From contig NZ_FOAP01000012.1 of the NCBI RefSeq assembly GCF_900109545.1, positions 1-64,000 of the forward strand: a DNA stretch of 64,000 bases, given 5' to 3'. Below, in pieces: positions 28,054-36,021 of the stretch (positions within the stretch are counted from its first letter, which is position 1; every line of letters starts with the position of its first letter). The notes under the pieces were generated by a model, which worked only from the letters and a program-made list of their open reading frames with translations, was not told where the DNA came from and did no database searches. Both the position numbers and the translations under genes were made by a program. The stretch comes from Stigmatella aurantiaca (lineage in GTDB: Bacteria > Myxococcota > Myxococcia > Myxococcales > Myxococcaceae).

Positions 28054-29526
28054 CTAGCGTGCGCGGCGGAGCTGCTGGACGGCGGTGGCGATACGGGAGC
28101 CGTACTCCTCGTCGGCGGCCCGGAAGTGGGCGATGGCGCGGGTGATGATGTCCTCGCGGCTCACCTGCGCGAGGCTGCCGGAGATGTTCTCCACCAGCCG
28201 CTGCTTCTCCGGGGCCGTCATCCGCCGGTAGAGGGCGCCGGCCTGCACGAAGTCGTTGTCCTCCGCGTGCTTGCCGTGGACGTAGGTGCCCGTCCTCCCG
28301 CTGGCCTCGTACCCCACGCCGGGGGCCTCGTCCGTCTGCGCCGGGCCGTTGAAGCTGTTCGGCTCGTAGTTGGGGCCCCGCCCGCCGTTGCCATCGAAGC
28401 GCATGGCCCCGTCCCGGCCGTAGTTGCGCGCGCCCCCCTTCACGCCCTTGGGGGAGTTCACCGGCAGCTGCGTGCTGTTGATGCCCAGCCGGTAGCGGTG
28501 CGCGTCGCCATAGGCGAACAGGCGCGCCTGGAGCATCCGGTCCGGGGACGGGCCAATGCCGGGCACGAAGTTCGCGGGATCCAACGCCGCCTGCTCCACC
28601 TCCGCGAAGAAGTTGTCCGGGGTGCGGTGGAGGACGAGCTTGCCCACCTCCATGAGCGGGTAGTCCTTGTGGGGCCACACCTTGGTGAGATCGAACGGGT
28701 TGAAGCGGTAGTTCGCGGCCTCCGCCTCCGGCATCACCTGGACCTTGAGCGTCCACGAGGGGACCTCGCCGCGCTCGATGGCCTGGTACAGGTCGCGCTG
28801 GTGGTGTTGCGGATCCTTGCCGCCGAGGGCCTCCGCCTCCGGGGTGGTGAGGGTGCGGATGCCCTGGTCCGTCTTGAAGTGGAACTTCACCCAGAAGCGT
28901 TCGCCCTGGGCGTTCACCCACTGGAAGGTGTGCGAGCCGAAGCCGTCCATGTGCCGCAGCGTCGCCGGGATGCCACGGTCACCGAACAGCCAGGTGAACT
29001 GGTGCGTGGCCTCCGGCGAGTAGGAGAAGAAGTCCCAGACGTTGTTGGGCTCCTGGCGGTTCGTGTACGGGTCGTACTTCTGCGAGTGGATGAAGTCCGG
29101 GAACTTGATGCCGTCGCGCAGGAAGAACACCGGCGTGTTGTTGCCCACCAAGTCCCAGTTGCCGTCCTCCGTGTAGAAGCGCACGGCGAAGCCCCGGGGG
29201 TCTCTGGCGGTGTCGGGCGCGCCCTTGGAGCCCGCCACGGTGGAGAAGCGCAGGAAGACCTCGGTCTTCTTGCCCACCTCGCCGAAGAGCTTCATGCGCG
29301 TGTAGCGCGGCACGTCCTTGGAGGTCACTTCGAAGGTGCCGTAGGCGCCAGAGCCCACCGCGTGCACCACGCGCTCCGGGATGCGCTCGCGGTTGAAGCG
29401 GGCCAGCTTCTCCAGCAGGTGGTGGTCCTGCAGCAGCACCGGGCCATGGGGTCCCGCCGTCTGCGAGTGCTGGTTGTCGGAGACAGGGGCTCCCGCTTCG
29501 GTAGTCAGGGTGGGACGCTGGGACAT
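28054..29526 (-). CDS. katA: monofunctional heme catalase
   Basis: 490 residues from ATG 29526, where the protein begins [15 protein letters not shown]. Distal heme His lies in [12 protein letters not shown], Asn in the [11 protein letters not shown] region, and the proximal heme ligand Tyr in [12 protein letters not shown]. Length and motifs fit the small-subunit clade of bacterial KatA-type catalases, which convert hydrogen peroxide to water and oxygen. It is cytoplasmic, since no signal is visible. It diverges from an oxyR-like gene with a 128-base shared promoter region and precedes the ankyrin gene, so peroxide induction through OxyR is the expected control. Confidence 0.95.
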   Translation of the reverse strand: MSQRPTLTTEAGAPVSDNQHSQTAGPHGPVLLQDHHLLEKLARFNRERIPERVVHAVGSGAYGTFEVTSKDVPRYTRMKLFGEVGKKTEVFLRFSTVAGSKGAPDTARDPRGFAVRFYTEDGNWDLVGNNTPVFFLRDGIKFPDFIHSQKYDPYTNRQEPNNVWDFFSYSPEATHQFTWLFGDRGIPATLRHMDGFGSHTFQWVNAQGERFWVKFHFKTDQGIRTLTTPEAEALGGKDPQHHQRDLYQAIERGEVPSWTLKVQVMPEAEAANYRFNPFDLTKVWPHKDYPLMEVGKLVLHRTPDNFFAEVEQAALDPANFVPGIGPSPDRMLQARLFAYGDAHRYRLGINSTQLPVNSPKGVKGGARNYGRDGAMRFDGNGGRGPNYEPNSFNGPAQTDEAPGVGYEASGRTGTYVHGKHAEDNDFVQAGALYRRMTAPEKQRLVENISGSLAQVSREDIITRAIAHFRAADEEYGSRIATAVQQLRRAR

Positions 29527-29583
29527 GGGCTCGCTCCTTCGTGAGGGCTTCGGGGTGCTTCGACGTTGGGAAAAGTAGAGAGT

Positions 29584-29619
29584 TCCCATCAATCGGGCCA
29601 AGACATCGTTTGGATGGGA
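29584..29619. promoter_or_regulatory. candidate OxyR operator between katA and oxyR
   Basis: Within the 128-base katA/oxyR gap, TCCCATC (29584-29590) and GATGGGA (29613-29619) are perfect inverted arms 29 bases apart, centre to centre. Half-sites on the same DNA face in a divergent regulator/target gap fit a LysR-type operator, though the arms do not match the ATAG-rich E. coli OxyR consensus. Confidence 0.4.
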
Positions 29620-29654
29620 GTGATAGGCAGGGCCTCTCGGTTCCTGGAGGACCC

Positions 29655-30566
29655 ATGGCCTCGCTCAACGACATCTCCCTGCGGCAGCTCCAGTACGTGG
29701 TGGCGGTGGCGGACCTGCTGGGCTTCCGGCGGGCGGCCGAGCACTGCCACGTCTCCCAGCCTGCCCTGAGCGCCCAGATTCAACAGCTCGAGGCGGTGCT
29801 CGGCGTGAAGCTGTTCGAGCGCGATGCGCGCCGGGTGATGCTCACGCCCGCGGGCGAGGAGCTGGTGGGCCGGGCGCGGCGGGTGCTCACCGAGGCGGAG
29901 GACATCCTCAAGGCCGCCGCGCGGATGGGCGACCCCTTCGCGGGCCCGCTGCACCTGGGGGCCATTCCGACGGTGGCGCCCTACGTGCTGCCCGAGGTGA
30001 TTCCGGCGCTGGTGAAGCACTACCCGAAGCTGCAACTGCGGCTGTACGAGGAGAAGACGGCGCTGCTCCTGCGCGACATGGCCGAGGGCCGGCTGGACGC
30101 GGCGCTGCTGGCGCTGGATGCGGAGATGGAGAAGGCGGTGGAGCACGAGGTGCTCTCGGAGGACCCCTTCGTGGTGGCGGCGCCCCCGGGGCACCCGCTG
30201 GAGCGCAAGAAGCAGGTTCAGCTCCGCGACCTGGACGGCAAGGACGTGCTGCTCCTGGAGGACGGGCACTGCTTCCGCAGCCAGACGCTGGCGCTGTGTA
30301 CGCGGGTGGGGGCGCACGAGGTGGACTTCCGGGCCACGAGCCTGACGACGCTGGCCCAGATGGTCATGGCGGCTGGCAGCGTCACCCTGCTGCCCCGGCT
30401 CGCGGTGTCCAGGGAGAACCGGCAAGGGCAGCTCGTGGTGCGGCCCTTCGCCCCTCCCGGGCCCGGCCGGACACTCGTGCTGGCCTGGCGCACGGGCCAC
30501 CCCCGGGCGGAGGCGCTGCGCTCCATCGCCGGGACGCTGCGCCCCGTGTGGCCCCGCCCATCTTGA
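29655..30566 (+). CDS. oxyR: OxyR-type hydrogen-peroxide regulator (LysR family)
   Basis: 303 residues from ATG 29655 (GGAGG upstream). The N-terminal winged helix-turn-helix contains [20 protein letters not shown]. The effector domain has the peroxide-sensing pair Cys206 and Cys215 in [14 protein letters not shown], the same nine-residue spacing as E. coli OxyR Cys199/Cys208. It senses peroxide by disulfide formation and activates antioxidant genes. Its position, divergent from katA, supports the role directly. Confidence 0.95.
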   Translation: MASLNDISLRQLQYVVAVADLLGFRRAAEHCHVSQPALSAQIQQLEAVLGVKLFERDARRVMLTPAGEELVGRARRVLTEAEDILKAAARMGDPFAGPLHLGAIPTVAPYVLPEVIPALVKHYPKLQLRLYEEKTALLLRDMAEGRLDAALLALDAEMEKAVEHEVLSEDPFVVAAPPGHPLERKKQVQLRDLDGKDVLLLEDGHCFRSQTLALCTRVGAHEVDFRATSLTTLAQMVMAAGSVTLLPRLAVSRENRQGQLVVRPFAPPGPGRTLVLAWRTGHPRAEALRSIAGTLRPVWPRPS

Positions 30567-30669
30567 CGGGTCAACACAACCCTCGTACCCCGGTCCGTGG
30601 ACGCCATCTCCCCTCCTCTGTCATGGCGGTTCGCCAGACGCGTTCCCGCACGGAGGAGGGTTTCAGCCC

Positions 30670-32682
30670 ATGGGCGATACATCCCGTTGCACCTGGCTTC
30701 TGGTGGCGCTGACGCTGGGAGGTTTCTCCTGCGCGGGGAGAGAGCGGCGCTCCTCGGAGCCAGCCGCTCAGGCCCTGCAGCCTGACCACCCGCTGTCGGC
30801 CTTCTCCCAGGCGGAGTTCAAACAGGCCCTTCAGCTCCTGCGCGCCCAAGGGCACGTGACGGAGACCACCGTGTTTCCCCTGGTGGTCCCCCGGGAGCCC
30901 TCCAAGGAAGAGCTGGAAAGCTTCCAGGCGGGAAGCCCCGTCCCCCGGCGAGTGCTCGTGGTGGCCTATGAGCCGGCTCAGAACCAGACCTTCGAGGCGG
31001 TGGTCCGGTTGACGCCCCCGGGAACCGTCGAGAGCTGGACGCTCATCCCCGGTGTCCAGCCGCCCCTGAGCAAGCACGCATTCGACCAGGCGAAGGAGCT
31101 GGTGTGGCGCGACGAGCGATGGACCGCCGCCTTGCACCGGCGCGGCGTGGACCGCCCCGACCACATCTACCTCGACATCTGGGCCATGGGGCCTTCGGAG
31201 GATCCCCAGCGGAACAGCCACCGGCTGGTGAAGGCCTTGCCCTTCTTCAAGGGTGACACGCACTACACCTACGCGCGGCCCGTGGAGGGGTTGATCGCGC
31301 TCGTCGACCTCACGGAGCAGAAGGTGGTGGAGCTCATCGACCAGGGGAATGTCCCGATTCCCAGGGACGTGGGGGCTTATGACGAACAGTCCGTGGGGCC
31401 GCTTCGGCCTCGTCCCCACCCGGTCGTCCTGACCCATCCGGAGGGCAGGAACTTCTCCCTCGCGGGAAATGAAGTGCGCTGGCAGAACTGGCGCTTTCGC
31501 GTGGACGTTCATCCGCGCGAAGGCCCCGTCCTCCACCTGGTCACCTACGCGGACCAGGGCCGGGAACGGAAGATCCTCCACCGCCTCTCGCTCTCCGAGA
31601 TGGTGGTGCCCTACGGCGACCCCCAGGGCACGTGGTCCTGGCGAAGCGCCTTCGATGTGGGCGAGTACGGCTTCGGAGACAAGATCAGCCCTCTGGACCC
31701 GGGAGCCGACGTCCCGTCGAACGCCACCTTTCTCCCCGCTGCATTCGCGGATGACTCGGGCAAGGCCCAGGAGACCCCTCGCGCAGTGGCCCTCTATGAG
31801 CGGGACGGAGGAGTGCTCTGGAAGCACTACGACGCACACCTGAAGCGCAACGAAGCCAGGCTGGGAATCGAACTCGTGGTGACATTCGGGGTCGTCGTCG
31901 AAAACTACGACTACCTGCTCAACTACATCTTCAAGCAGGACGGCTCCCTGGAGGTCGAGGCGGTCCTGACGGGCATCATGCTAGCCAAGGCCGTGCCTCC
32001 GCACGTGGGCACGGCCGGGCATGCGGAGCATGACCTGTACGGCCACCGGGTGGCTGAAGGCGTGGTCGCGGTCCACCATCAGCACTTCTTCAGCTTCCGG
32101 CTCGACTTCGACGTGGATGGACGCCGCAACTCCGTCCTGGAGATGAACTCCGCGCCCATCCCGCCCGGCCCGGCCAACCCCCAGGGCAATGCCTTCTCCA
32201 TGCGGATGGAGCCCTTGCGCACGGAGATGCAGGCCCAGCGCGACATGAGCCTCGCGAATGCCCGGCGGTGGCTGATCATCAACCCTCAGGAACGCAATGG
32301 GCTGGGACATCCCACCGGCTACGCACTCTTGCCGGGCGAGAACTCCCTCCCCTTCGCCGCCCCGGACAACCTGTCCCGCAGGCGGGCGGGCTTCATCAAC
32401 CACGCCTTCTGGGCCACGCGTTACGCCCCCGGCGAGCTGAGCGCCGCAGGGGCCTACCCCAATCAAAGCCAAGGGGGCGATGGGCTTCCCACCTGGGTGA
32501 AGGACGACCAGCCCCTGGTCAACGAGGACGTGGTGGTCTGGTACACCCTGGGGGTGACGCACACCCCTCGTCCCGAGGAGTGGCCTGTCATGCCCACCGC
32601 GCACGCGGGCTTCAAATTGTTGCCCGTGGGCTTCTTCACGCGCAACCCCGCGCTCGACCTCCCCGAGGGGCCTCCCCGGTAG
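30670..32682 (+). CDS. copper amine oxidase, lipoprotein
   Basis: 670 residues. An N-terminal lipoprotein signal has lipobox GFSC (near residue 20). The catalytic domain keeps the topaquinone precursor Tyr413 in ENYDY, the catalytic base Asp329 in FDVGEYGFGD, copper ligands His470 and His472 in HHQHFF, and the third His645 in TAHAGF, with the terminal NPALDLP signature. All known active-site residues are therefore present. It oxidises primary amines to aldehydes, releasing hydrogen peroxide and ammonia. Bacterial forms are usually periplasmic and not lipid-anchored. It lies close to the oxyR/katA group, which would cope with the peroxide; that link is inference. A hairpin spans its stop codon. 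Confidence 0.93.
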   Translation: MGDTSRCTWLLVALTLGGFSCAGRERRSSEPAAQALQPDHPLSAFSQAEFKQALQLLRAQGHVTETTVFPLVVPREPSKEELESFQAGSPVPRRVLVVAYEPAQNQTFEAVVRLTPPGTVESWTLIPGVQPPLSKHAFDQAKELVWRDERWTAALHRRGVDRPDHIYLDIWAMGPSEDPQRNSHRLVKALPFFKGDTHYTYARPVEGLIALVDLTEQKVVELIDQGNVPIPRDVGAYDEQSVGPLRPRPHPVVLTHPEGRNFSLAGNEVRWQNWRFRVDVHPREGPVLHLVTYADQGRERKILHRLSLSEMVVPYGDPQGTWSWRSAFDVGEYGFGDKISPLDPGADVPSNATFLPAAFADDSGKAQETPRAVALYERDGGVLWKHYDAHLKRNEARLGIELVVTFGVVVENYDYLLNYIFKQDGSLEVEAVLTGIMLAKAVPPHVGTAGHAEHDLYGHRVAEGVVAVHHQHFFSFRLDFDVDGRRNSVLEMNSAPIPPGPANPQGNAFSMRMEPLRTEMQAQRDMSLANARRWLIINPQERNGLGHPTGYALLPGENSLPFAAPDNLSRRRAGFINHAFWATRYAPGELSAAGAYPNQSQGGDGLPTWVKDDQPLVNEDVVVWYTLGVTHTPRPEEWPVMPTAHAGFKLLPVGFFTRNPALDLPEGPPR

Positions 32683-32692
32683 CGGGGAGGCC
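32669..32692. terminator. hairpin over the amine oxidase stop codon
   Basis: Perfect 10-bp arms GGCCTCCCCG (32669-32678) and CGGGGAGGCC (32683-32692) with the loop GTAG, which contains the TAG stop. It sits between converging genes and could end transcription from both sides, though no T-run follows on either strand. Confidence 0.5.
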
Positions 32693-32700
32693 TTGGGACG

Positions 32701-33372
32701 TCAGCCGGACGTGACCCGTGCGAGCGCCAGGCCGTCGTAGCCTTTGCTGCCCACCGTCTGGATGGCCGTGGCACTCACGCGGGGCTCGGCGGCCACCGCC
32801 TCGAAGAAGCGGCGCATGCCCTGGACCCTCGCGTCGGTGCTCGCGGCATCGGCCACCGCGCCCCTGCGCACCACATTGTCCGTGATGATGAGGCTGCCAG
32901 GGCGTGAGAGTTTCAGAGCCCACTTGAAATACTCCGCCGTGTTCTCCTTGTCCGCGTCGATGAAGGTCAGATCAAACGGCCCCTGCCCCTCTGCGACGAG
33001 CTGAGGCAGGGTGTCGAGCGCACTCCCGAGCCGGACCTCCACCGTCTGCGCAAGCCCCGCGCGGGCGATGTTCTCGCGGGCCACCTCCGCGTGCTTCGGC
33101 ACGGACTCCAGCGAGAGAACCCGGCCTCCCGGAGGCAGCGCCCGCGCGAGCCAGATCGTGCTGTACCCACCCAGCGTGCCGATCTCCAGGATGGTCCGGG
33201 CGCCATGCAGTTGCGCCAGCAGCATCAGCAGCTTGCCCTGGTTGGGCGCCACGTTGATGGCAGGCAGGCCCGCTTGCGCACTGGCTTCGAGGGCCGCCTC
33301 CAACACGGGATCAGGCGGCACCAGCAAGCCGGTGATGTAACGGTCCACCTCGGTCCAAGTTTCCTCGCTCAT
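32701..33372 (-). CDS. class I SAM-dependent O-methyltransferase (family 3)
   Basis: 223 residues from ATG 33372; longer in-frame starts overlap the upstream esterase gene. SAM motif I is TILEIGTLGGYSTIWLA, an acidic residue ends strand 2 (LSLESVP), and the metal-binding FIDADKENTAEYF and later ITDNVVRRG match cation-dependent catechol/caffeoyl-CoA-type O-methyltransferases. These methylate hydroxyl groups of small phenolic compounds. The substrate is unknown. It is 16 bases downstream of the esterase gene, so they form one transcript. Confidence 0.9.
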   Translation of the reverse strand: MSEETWTEVDRYITGLLVPPDPVLEAALEASAQAGLPAINVAPNQGKLLMLLAQLHGARTILEIGTLGGYSTIWLARALPPGGRVLSLESVPKHAEVARENIARAGLAQTVEVRLGSALDTLPQLVAEGQGPFDLTFIDADKENTAEYFKWALKLSRPGSLIITDNVVRRGAVADAASTDARVQGMRRFFEAVAAEPRVSATAIQTVGSKGYDGLALARVTSG

Positions 33373-33388
33373 GGAGTCCTCCCCTTCC

Positions 33389-34153
33389 TCAGTACCCGAG
33401 CCGCTCCGAGACGTAGTGGTCGAGCTGCCGGTACCAGGTGGGCCAATCGTGGGGCATGTCCTCGCCCCAGATGTCCAGGTTGTGCGGGATGCCCCGCTGG
33501 TGTAACAGGTGGCTGAGGTGCTCGGAGTACTCTGGGTACTCCCAGGCGCCACGGCTCGTCACCAGGTGGATCCGGCTGTGGTGCCGGAGGAGGTCCATGT
33601 TGGAGCCCTCGGGCAGGTTCGGCACGTAGGATACGGGGTTGTTGAAGTAGACCTCGTCGCTCCAGAACCCGTGGAGGAACTCTGGCTGGAGATCGTAGAA
33701 GCCGCCCAGGCCGAGGAGCAGCTCGAACAGGTCCGGCCGCCGGAAGAAGGCGTTGGCGGCGTGGAACGCCCCGAAGCTGGCCCCCGCAGCGCCGATGCGC
33801 GCGTGGCCATTGCCCAGGCAGCCTCGGATATGCGGCACCACCTCCTGCTCGACATAATCCGAGAAGCGCGCCTGGTTGTGGGCCTTCTCATGCACGGGGA
33901 TGCCTGGGTTCATCCAGGCCCAGGGGTTGATGCTGTTGATGCTGAAGATCTGGAACCGGCCGGAGAGCAGGTGGTGCGCCACGGACTGGATGAGCCCCAT
34001 GCGCTCGGCTTCCAGGAAGTCTCCTCCCGCCGTGGGGAAGAGCAACATCGCCGGGCCCCAGTGGCCGTAGCGGACAACGGGCATGTCCATGCCCAGCCGG
34101 TGGCTGTACCAGCCGAAGACTTCCCGGCGCAGGTTCGGATCGACGGATGACAT
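33389..34153 (-). CDS. putative esterase (alpha/beta hydrolase)
   Basis: 254 residues, no signal peptide. The nucleophile elbow is GAAGASFGAFHAANAF with Ser as the likely nucleophile, preceded by an oxyanion-side MLLFPTAGGDF. The C-terminal His is in DMPHDWPTWY. The Asp of the triad is not certain. This matches the short esterase-D-like or feruloyl-type esterases without a lid. It is probably transcribed with the downstream O-methyltransferase. The start at 34153 lies beside the left edge of the low-G+C island. Confidence 0.8.
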   Translation of the reverse strand: MSSVDPNLRREVFGWYSHRLGMDMPVVRYGHWGPAMLLFPTAGGDFLEAERMGLIQSVAHHLLSGRFQIFSINSINPWAWMNPGIPVHEKAHNQARFSDYVEQEVVPHIRGCLGNGHARIGAAGASFGAFHAANAFFRRPDLFELLLGLGGFYDLQPEFLHGFWSDEVYFNNPVSYVPNLPEGSNMDLLRHHSRIHLVTSRGAWEYPEYSEHLSHLLHQRGIPHNLDIWGEDMPHDWPTWYRQLDHYVSERLGY

Positions 34154-34216
34154 GAGGGCGGCTTTCGCAGGTGTGGAGGTTCTCGACGCAGGCTCTTACC
34201 AGTTCCCATCCCCAAC

Positions 34217-34357
34217 TCAAGAGCGACTCCGGCGCACGAGGGGGGGCTTTGCACGGGCATACGTTTGTTTCTTGATCAGCCGCCCCTCGGCGAAGTGCAA
34301 CACGTCCAGGCCCTCCCACTCGAACGTCCAGCCATATAAGGCGCGATGCCGGGCACC
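34217..34357 (-). pseudogene. remnant of an NTF2-like/SnoaL-family gene (C-terminal 46 codons)
   Basis: On the minus strand a frame reads ALYGWTFEWEGLDVLHFAEG, continues RLIKKQTYARAK and ends at TGA (34217-34219). This is the end of an NTF2-like small protein (SnoaL-type), with its usual F-x-G-G/E-R-I/V-x-x-x-x-x-Y tail. A TAG in the same frame lies directly upstream and no start exists, so only the tail survives. It lies immediately left of the toxin cassette and probably marks a deletion or insertion junction. Confidence 0.7.
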
Positions 34358-34410
34358 CTACCATGGGCTTTGTGCTCCAACGGTGGAGCGAGGCCTGATA
34401 GGTAGTAGAG

Positions 34411-35037
34411 ATGCGCTTCCGAGCTTGCAGCACACTCCTCTTGCTCTCCGCGTGTGCTACGGCAGAGCCGAAGCCTCAAAACCAGGTGGCCATTCCCTGG
34501 GTTGCTCCGCTCGCCGCACCGAAGCCCATCGCGCTTCCAGTCCCAGCGGGACTGACGCCCCCCATGACCGTCATGGTGGAGCCCGATACTCAGAAAGCAC
34601 AGGATCCTAAAGAGCAAACGGAGGGCTCTAAAGCCAATCGAAGCTCACGTGCCCCACTGACTTCGTCCCGCCGCCCAGAGTGCATTCCCAAGATTGTTCC
34701 TCACCGGGGTGGAGACCCTCTCCACGACCAATGCGCTGACAAAGTTCCGCAGAACAGTTTCCCTGGCTTTGATGCGCTTGTTAATGGCAAGCACTTTGAC
34801 GCGCTCCAATCCAGCGCGGGCGTCCTGTGGGAGATCAAGACCGACAATTTCGATCCATACACGATCCCTCTTCAAAGAATCGTGGTCGCCAAGCAGGTGC
34901 CGGAACTGCAACACGAGCGCAACATCGCGAGAAGTTGCGGATTTGATTTTCGGACTGGAGTCCGCAGCGCCGCTCACAAGCGAGCACTGGAAGCCATCGA
35001 TATCACCCTCAAAGTCATTGTCATGGATTGGTGCTGA
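34411..35037 (+). CDS. SitA-like lipoprotein toxin with a PD-(D/E)xK nuclease-type C-terminus
   Basis: 208 residues. The signal peptide MRFRACSTLLLLSAC has lipobox LSAC (Cys15). A Pro/Ala-rich spacer (about 18-90) follows. The C-terminal part (about 91-208) has Asp130 in GKHFDAL and Glu141/Lys143 in VLWEIKTDNF, the D...ExK core of restriction-type nucleases, with four other Cys. Myxococcus SitA toxins are lipoproteins with varied C-terminal nucleases, moved between kin by outer-membrane exchange, each followed by an immunity gene; this gene has that plan. I recall this C-terminal family as DUF6310, unverified. The next gene starts 1 base after its stop. Codon use is less G+C-rich than in flanking genes. 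Activity is inferred. Confidence 0.75.
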   Translation: MRFRACSTLLLLSACATAEPKPQNQVAIPWVAPLAAPKPIALPVPAGLTPPMTVMVEPDTQKAQDPKEQTEGSKANRSSRAPLTSSRRPECIPKIVPHRGGDPLHDQCADKVPQNSFPGFDALVNGKHFDALQSSAGVLWEIKTDNFDPYTIPLQRIVVAKQVPELQHERNIARSCGFDFRTGVRSAAHKRALEAIDITLKVIVMDWC

Positions 35038-35038
35038 C

Positions 35039-35797
35039 ATGACGGCTCCGCACCGCTCTCTCGTCCTCAGCATCTACGCGCCTGCTCTTGGAGATGACAC
35101 CGGCCGCACCCTTTCCGTAGTGCGAGGACTGGAATATGCGCTCCCTGGCTTGCGCCTAGGATGGACCATTTCTGACAAGGGAGAGTTCATCCCAGTACCA
35201 CAGCGCGATGAATGGCTCGCTCAGGCAGAAGCGAAAAAAACGCTCCCGATGCTCTGCAATGGCAAAGAGGACGATCTCGTGACGGTTTCTGGATGGGAAC
35301 GTCCTGCCGGTATCTCGTCAGGAGGTCAGCCACAATTTGAAGTCCACGCAGAATTGCCGCTCGATGCAACCAGAATCGCGGCGTCGGTGGCTGTGCTGGA
35401 GACCATGGCAGAGGGCGCACATGCCTTTTGGGGGCGCCTGATGCCGTCCAGCGTGGCGGCTGAAATGGCTCAGCAGGTTCGCCATTCGACGAAGGAGTTA
35501 CATGCTCCGCCCCGGGGGTTGCCAGCACTCAACCTCACGGAGGACATCCCTTCACCTGAGATACCGCATCACCTGGGATGGTTGAATTACTGGTCAGCCG
35601 CTACCTCCCGGGCCCTCGGCTTCCCGGCCCACGATCGCGACGTAAACTTACTCTCACGGTCGCGACGCACCGCAACAGGTGGGTGGGTGCTCCGGCTCAC
35701 AGATGAACCGCTTGATCTCGACAACCCCGCTCACCTCGACGCACTCTTACGTGCTTATGAGCGCTTTCCGGGGATTGGTGGGCGCTTCATCCCCTGA
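35039..35797 (+). CDS. probable immunity protein for the adjacent lipoprotein toxin
   Basis: 252 residues from ATG 35039, one base after the toxin stop (TGACATG); longer in-frame starts lie inside the toxin gene. No signal peptide, membrane helix or enzyme motif is seen. The C-terminal part (HHLGWLNYWSAATSRALGFP) resembles myxobacterial immunity-type proteins of the Imm52/DUF5953 kind, recalled and unverified. Cytoplasmic immunity proteins of this kind bind and block the toxin in cells that receive it. Position and tight coupling are the main evidence. Confidence 0.7.
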   Translation: MTAPHRSLVLSIYAPALGDDTGRTLSVVRGLEYALPGLRLGWTISDKGEFIPVPQRDEWLAQAEAKKTLPMLCNGKEDDLVTVSGWERPAGISSGGQPQFEVHAELPLDATRIAASVAVLETMAEGAHAFWGRLMPSSVAAEMAQQVRHSTKELHAPPRGLPALNLTEDIPSPEIPHHLGWLNYWSAATSRALGFPAHDRDVNLLSRSRRTATGGWVLRLTDEPLDLDNPAHLDALLRAYERFPGIGGRFIP

Positions 35798-35892
35798 TGA
35801 AGACCGGGCAAGTTGCGTGGAAGCAGAGCGCATACACACACCTGCAACCAGGCCGGCCCTGGGCACGTAACGGCTGGTCTCTTCGCTGTCCA

Positions 35893-35908
35893 TACCCCTT
35901 AAGGGGTA
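35893..35908. promoter_or_regulatory. 16-bp perfect palindrome upstream of the SNIPE-like gene
   Basis: TACCCCTTAAGGGGTA is a perfect palindrome at 35893-35908, 95 bases after the immunity stop and about 113 before the next gene's likely start. It could be an operator (dimeric repressor), or a 6-bp stem with a TTAA loop acting as a weak terminator. The rest of the 224-base gap holds nothing recognisable. Confidence 0.45.
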
Positions 35909-36021
35909 CAGCCTGAGCCCAAACCCGGAGGCACTTGCCATGAAAGGGGGTAACGGCCGACAATTGGGCATCCATGCTGATCATGCCCGGCGGTCCAGCA
36001 TGTACAAGTGGGGGTTTTGAG

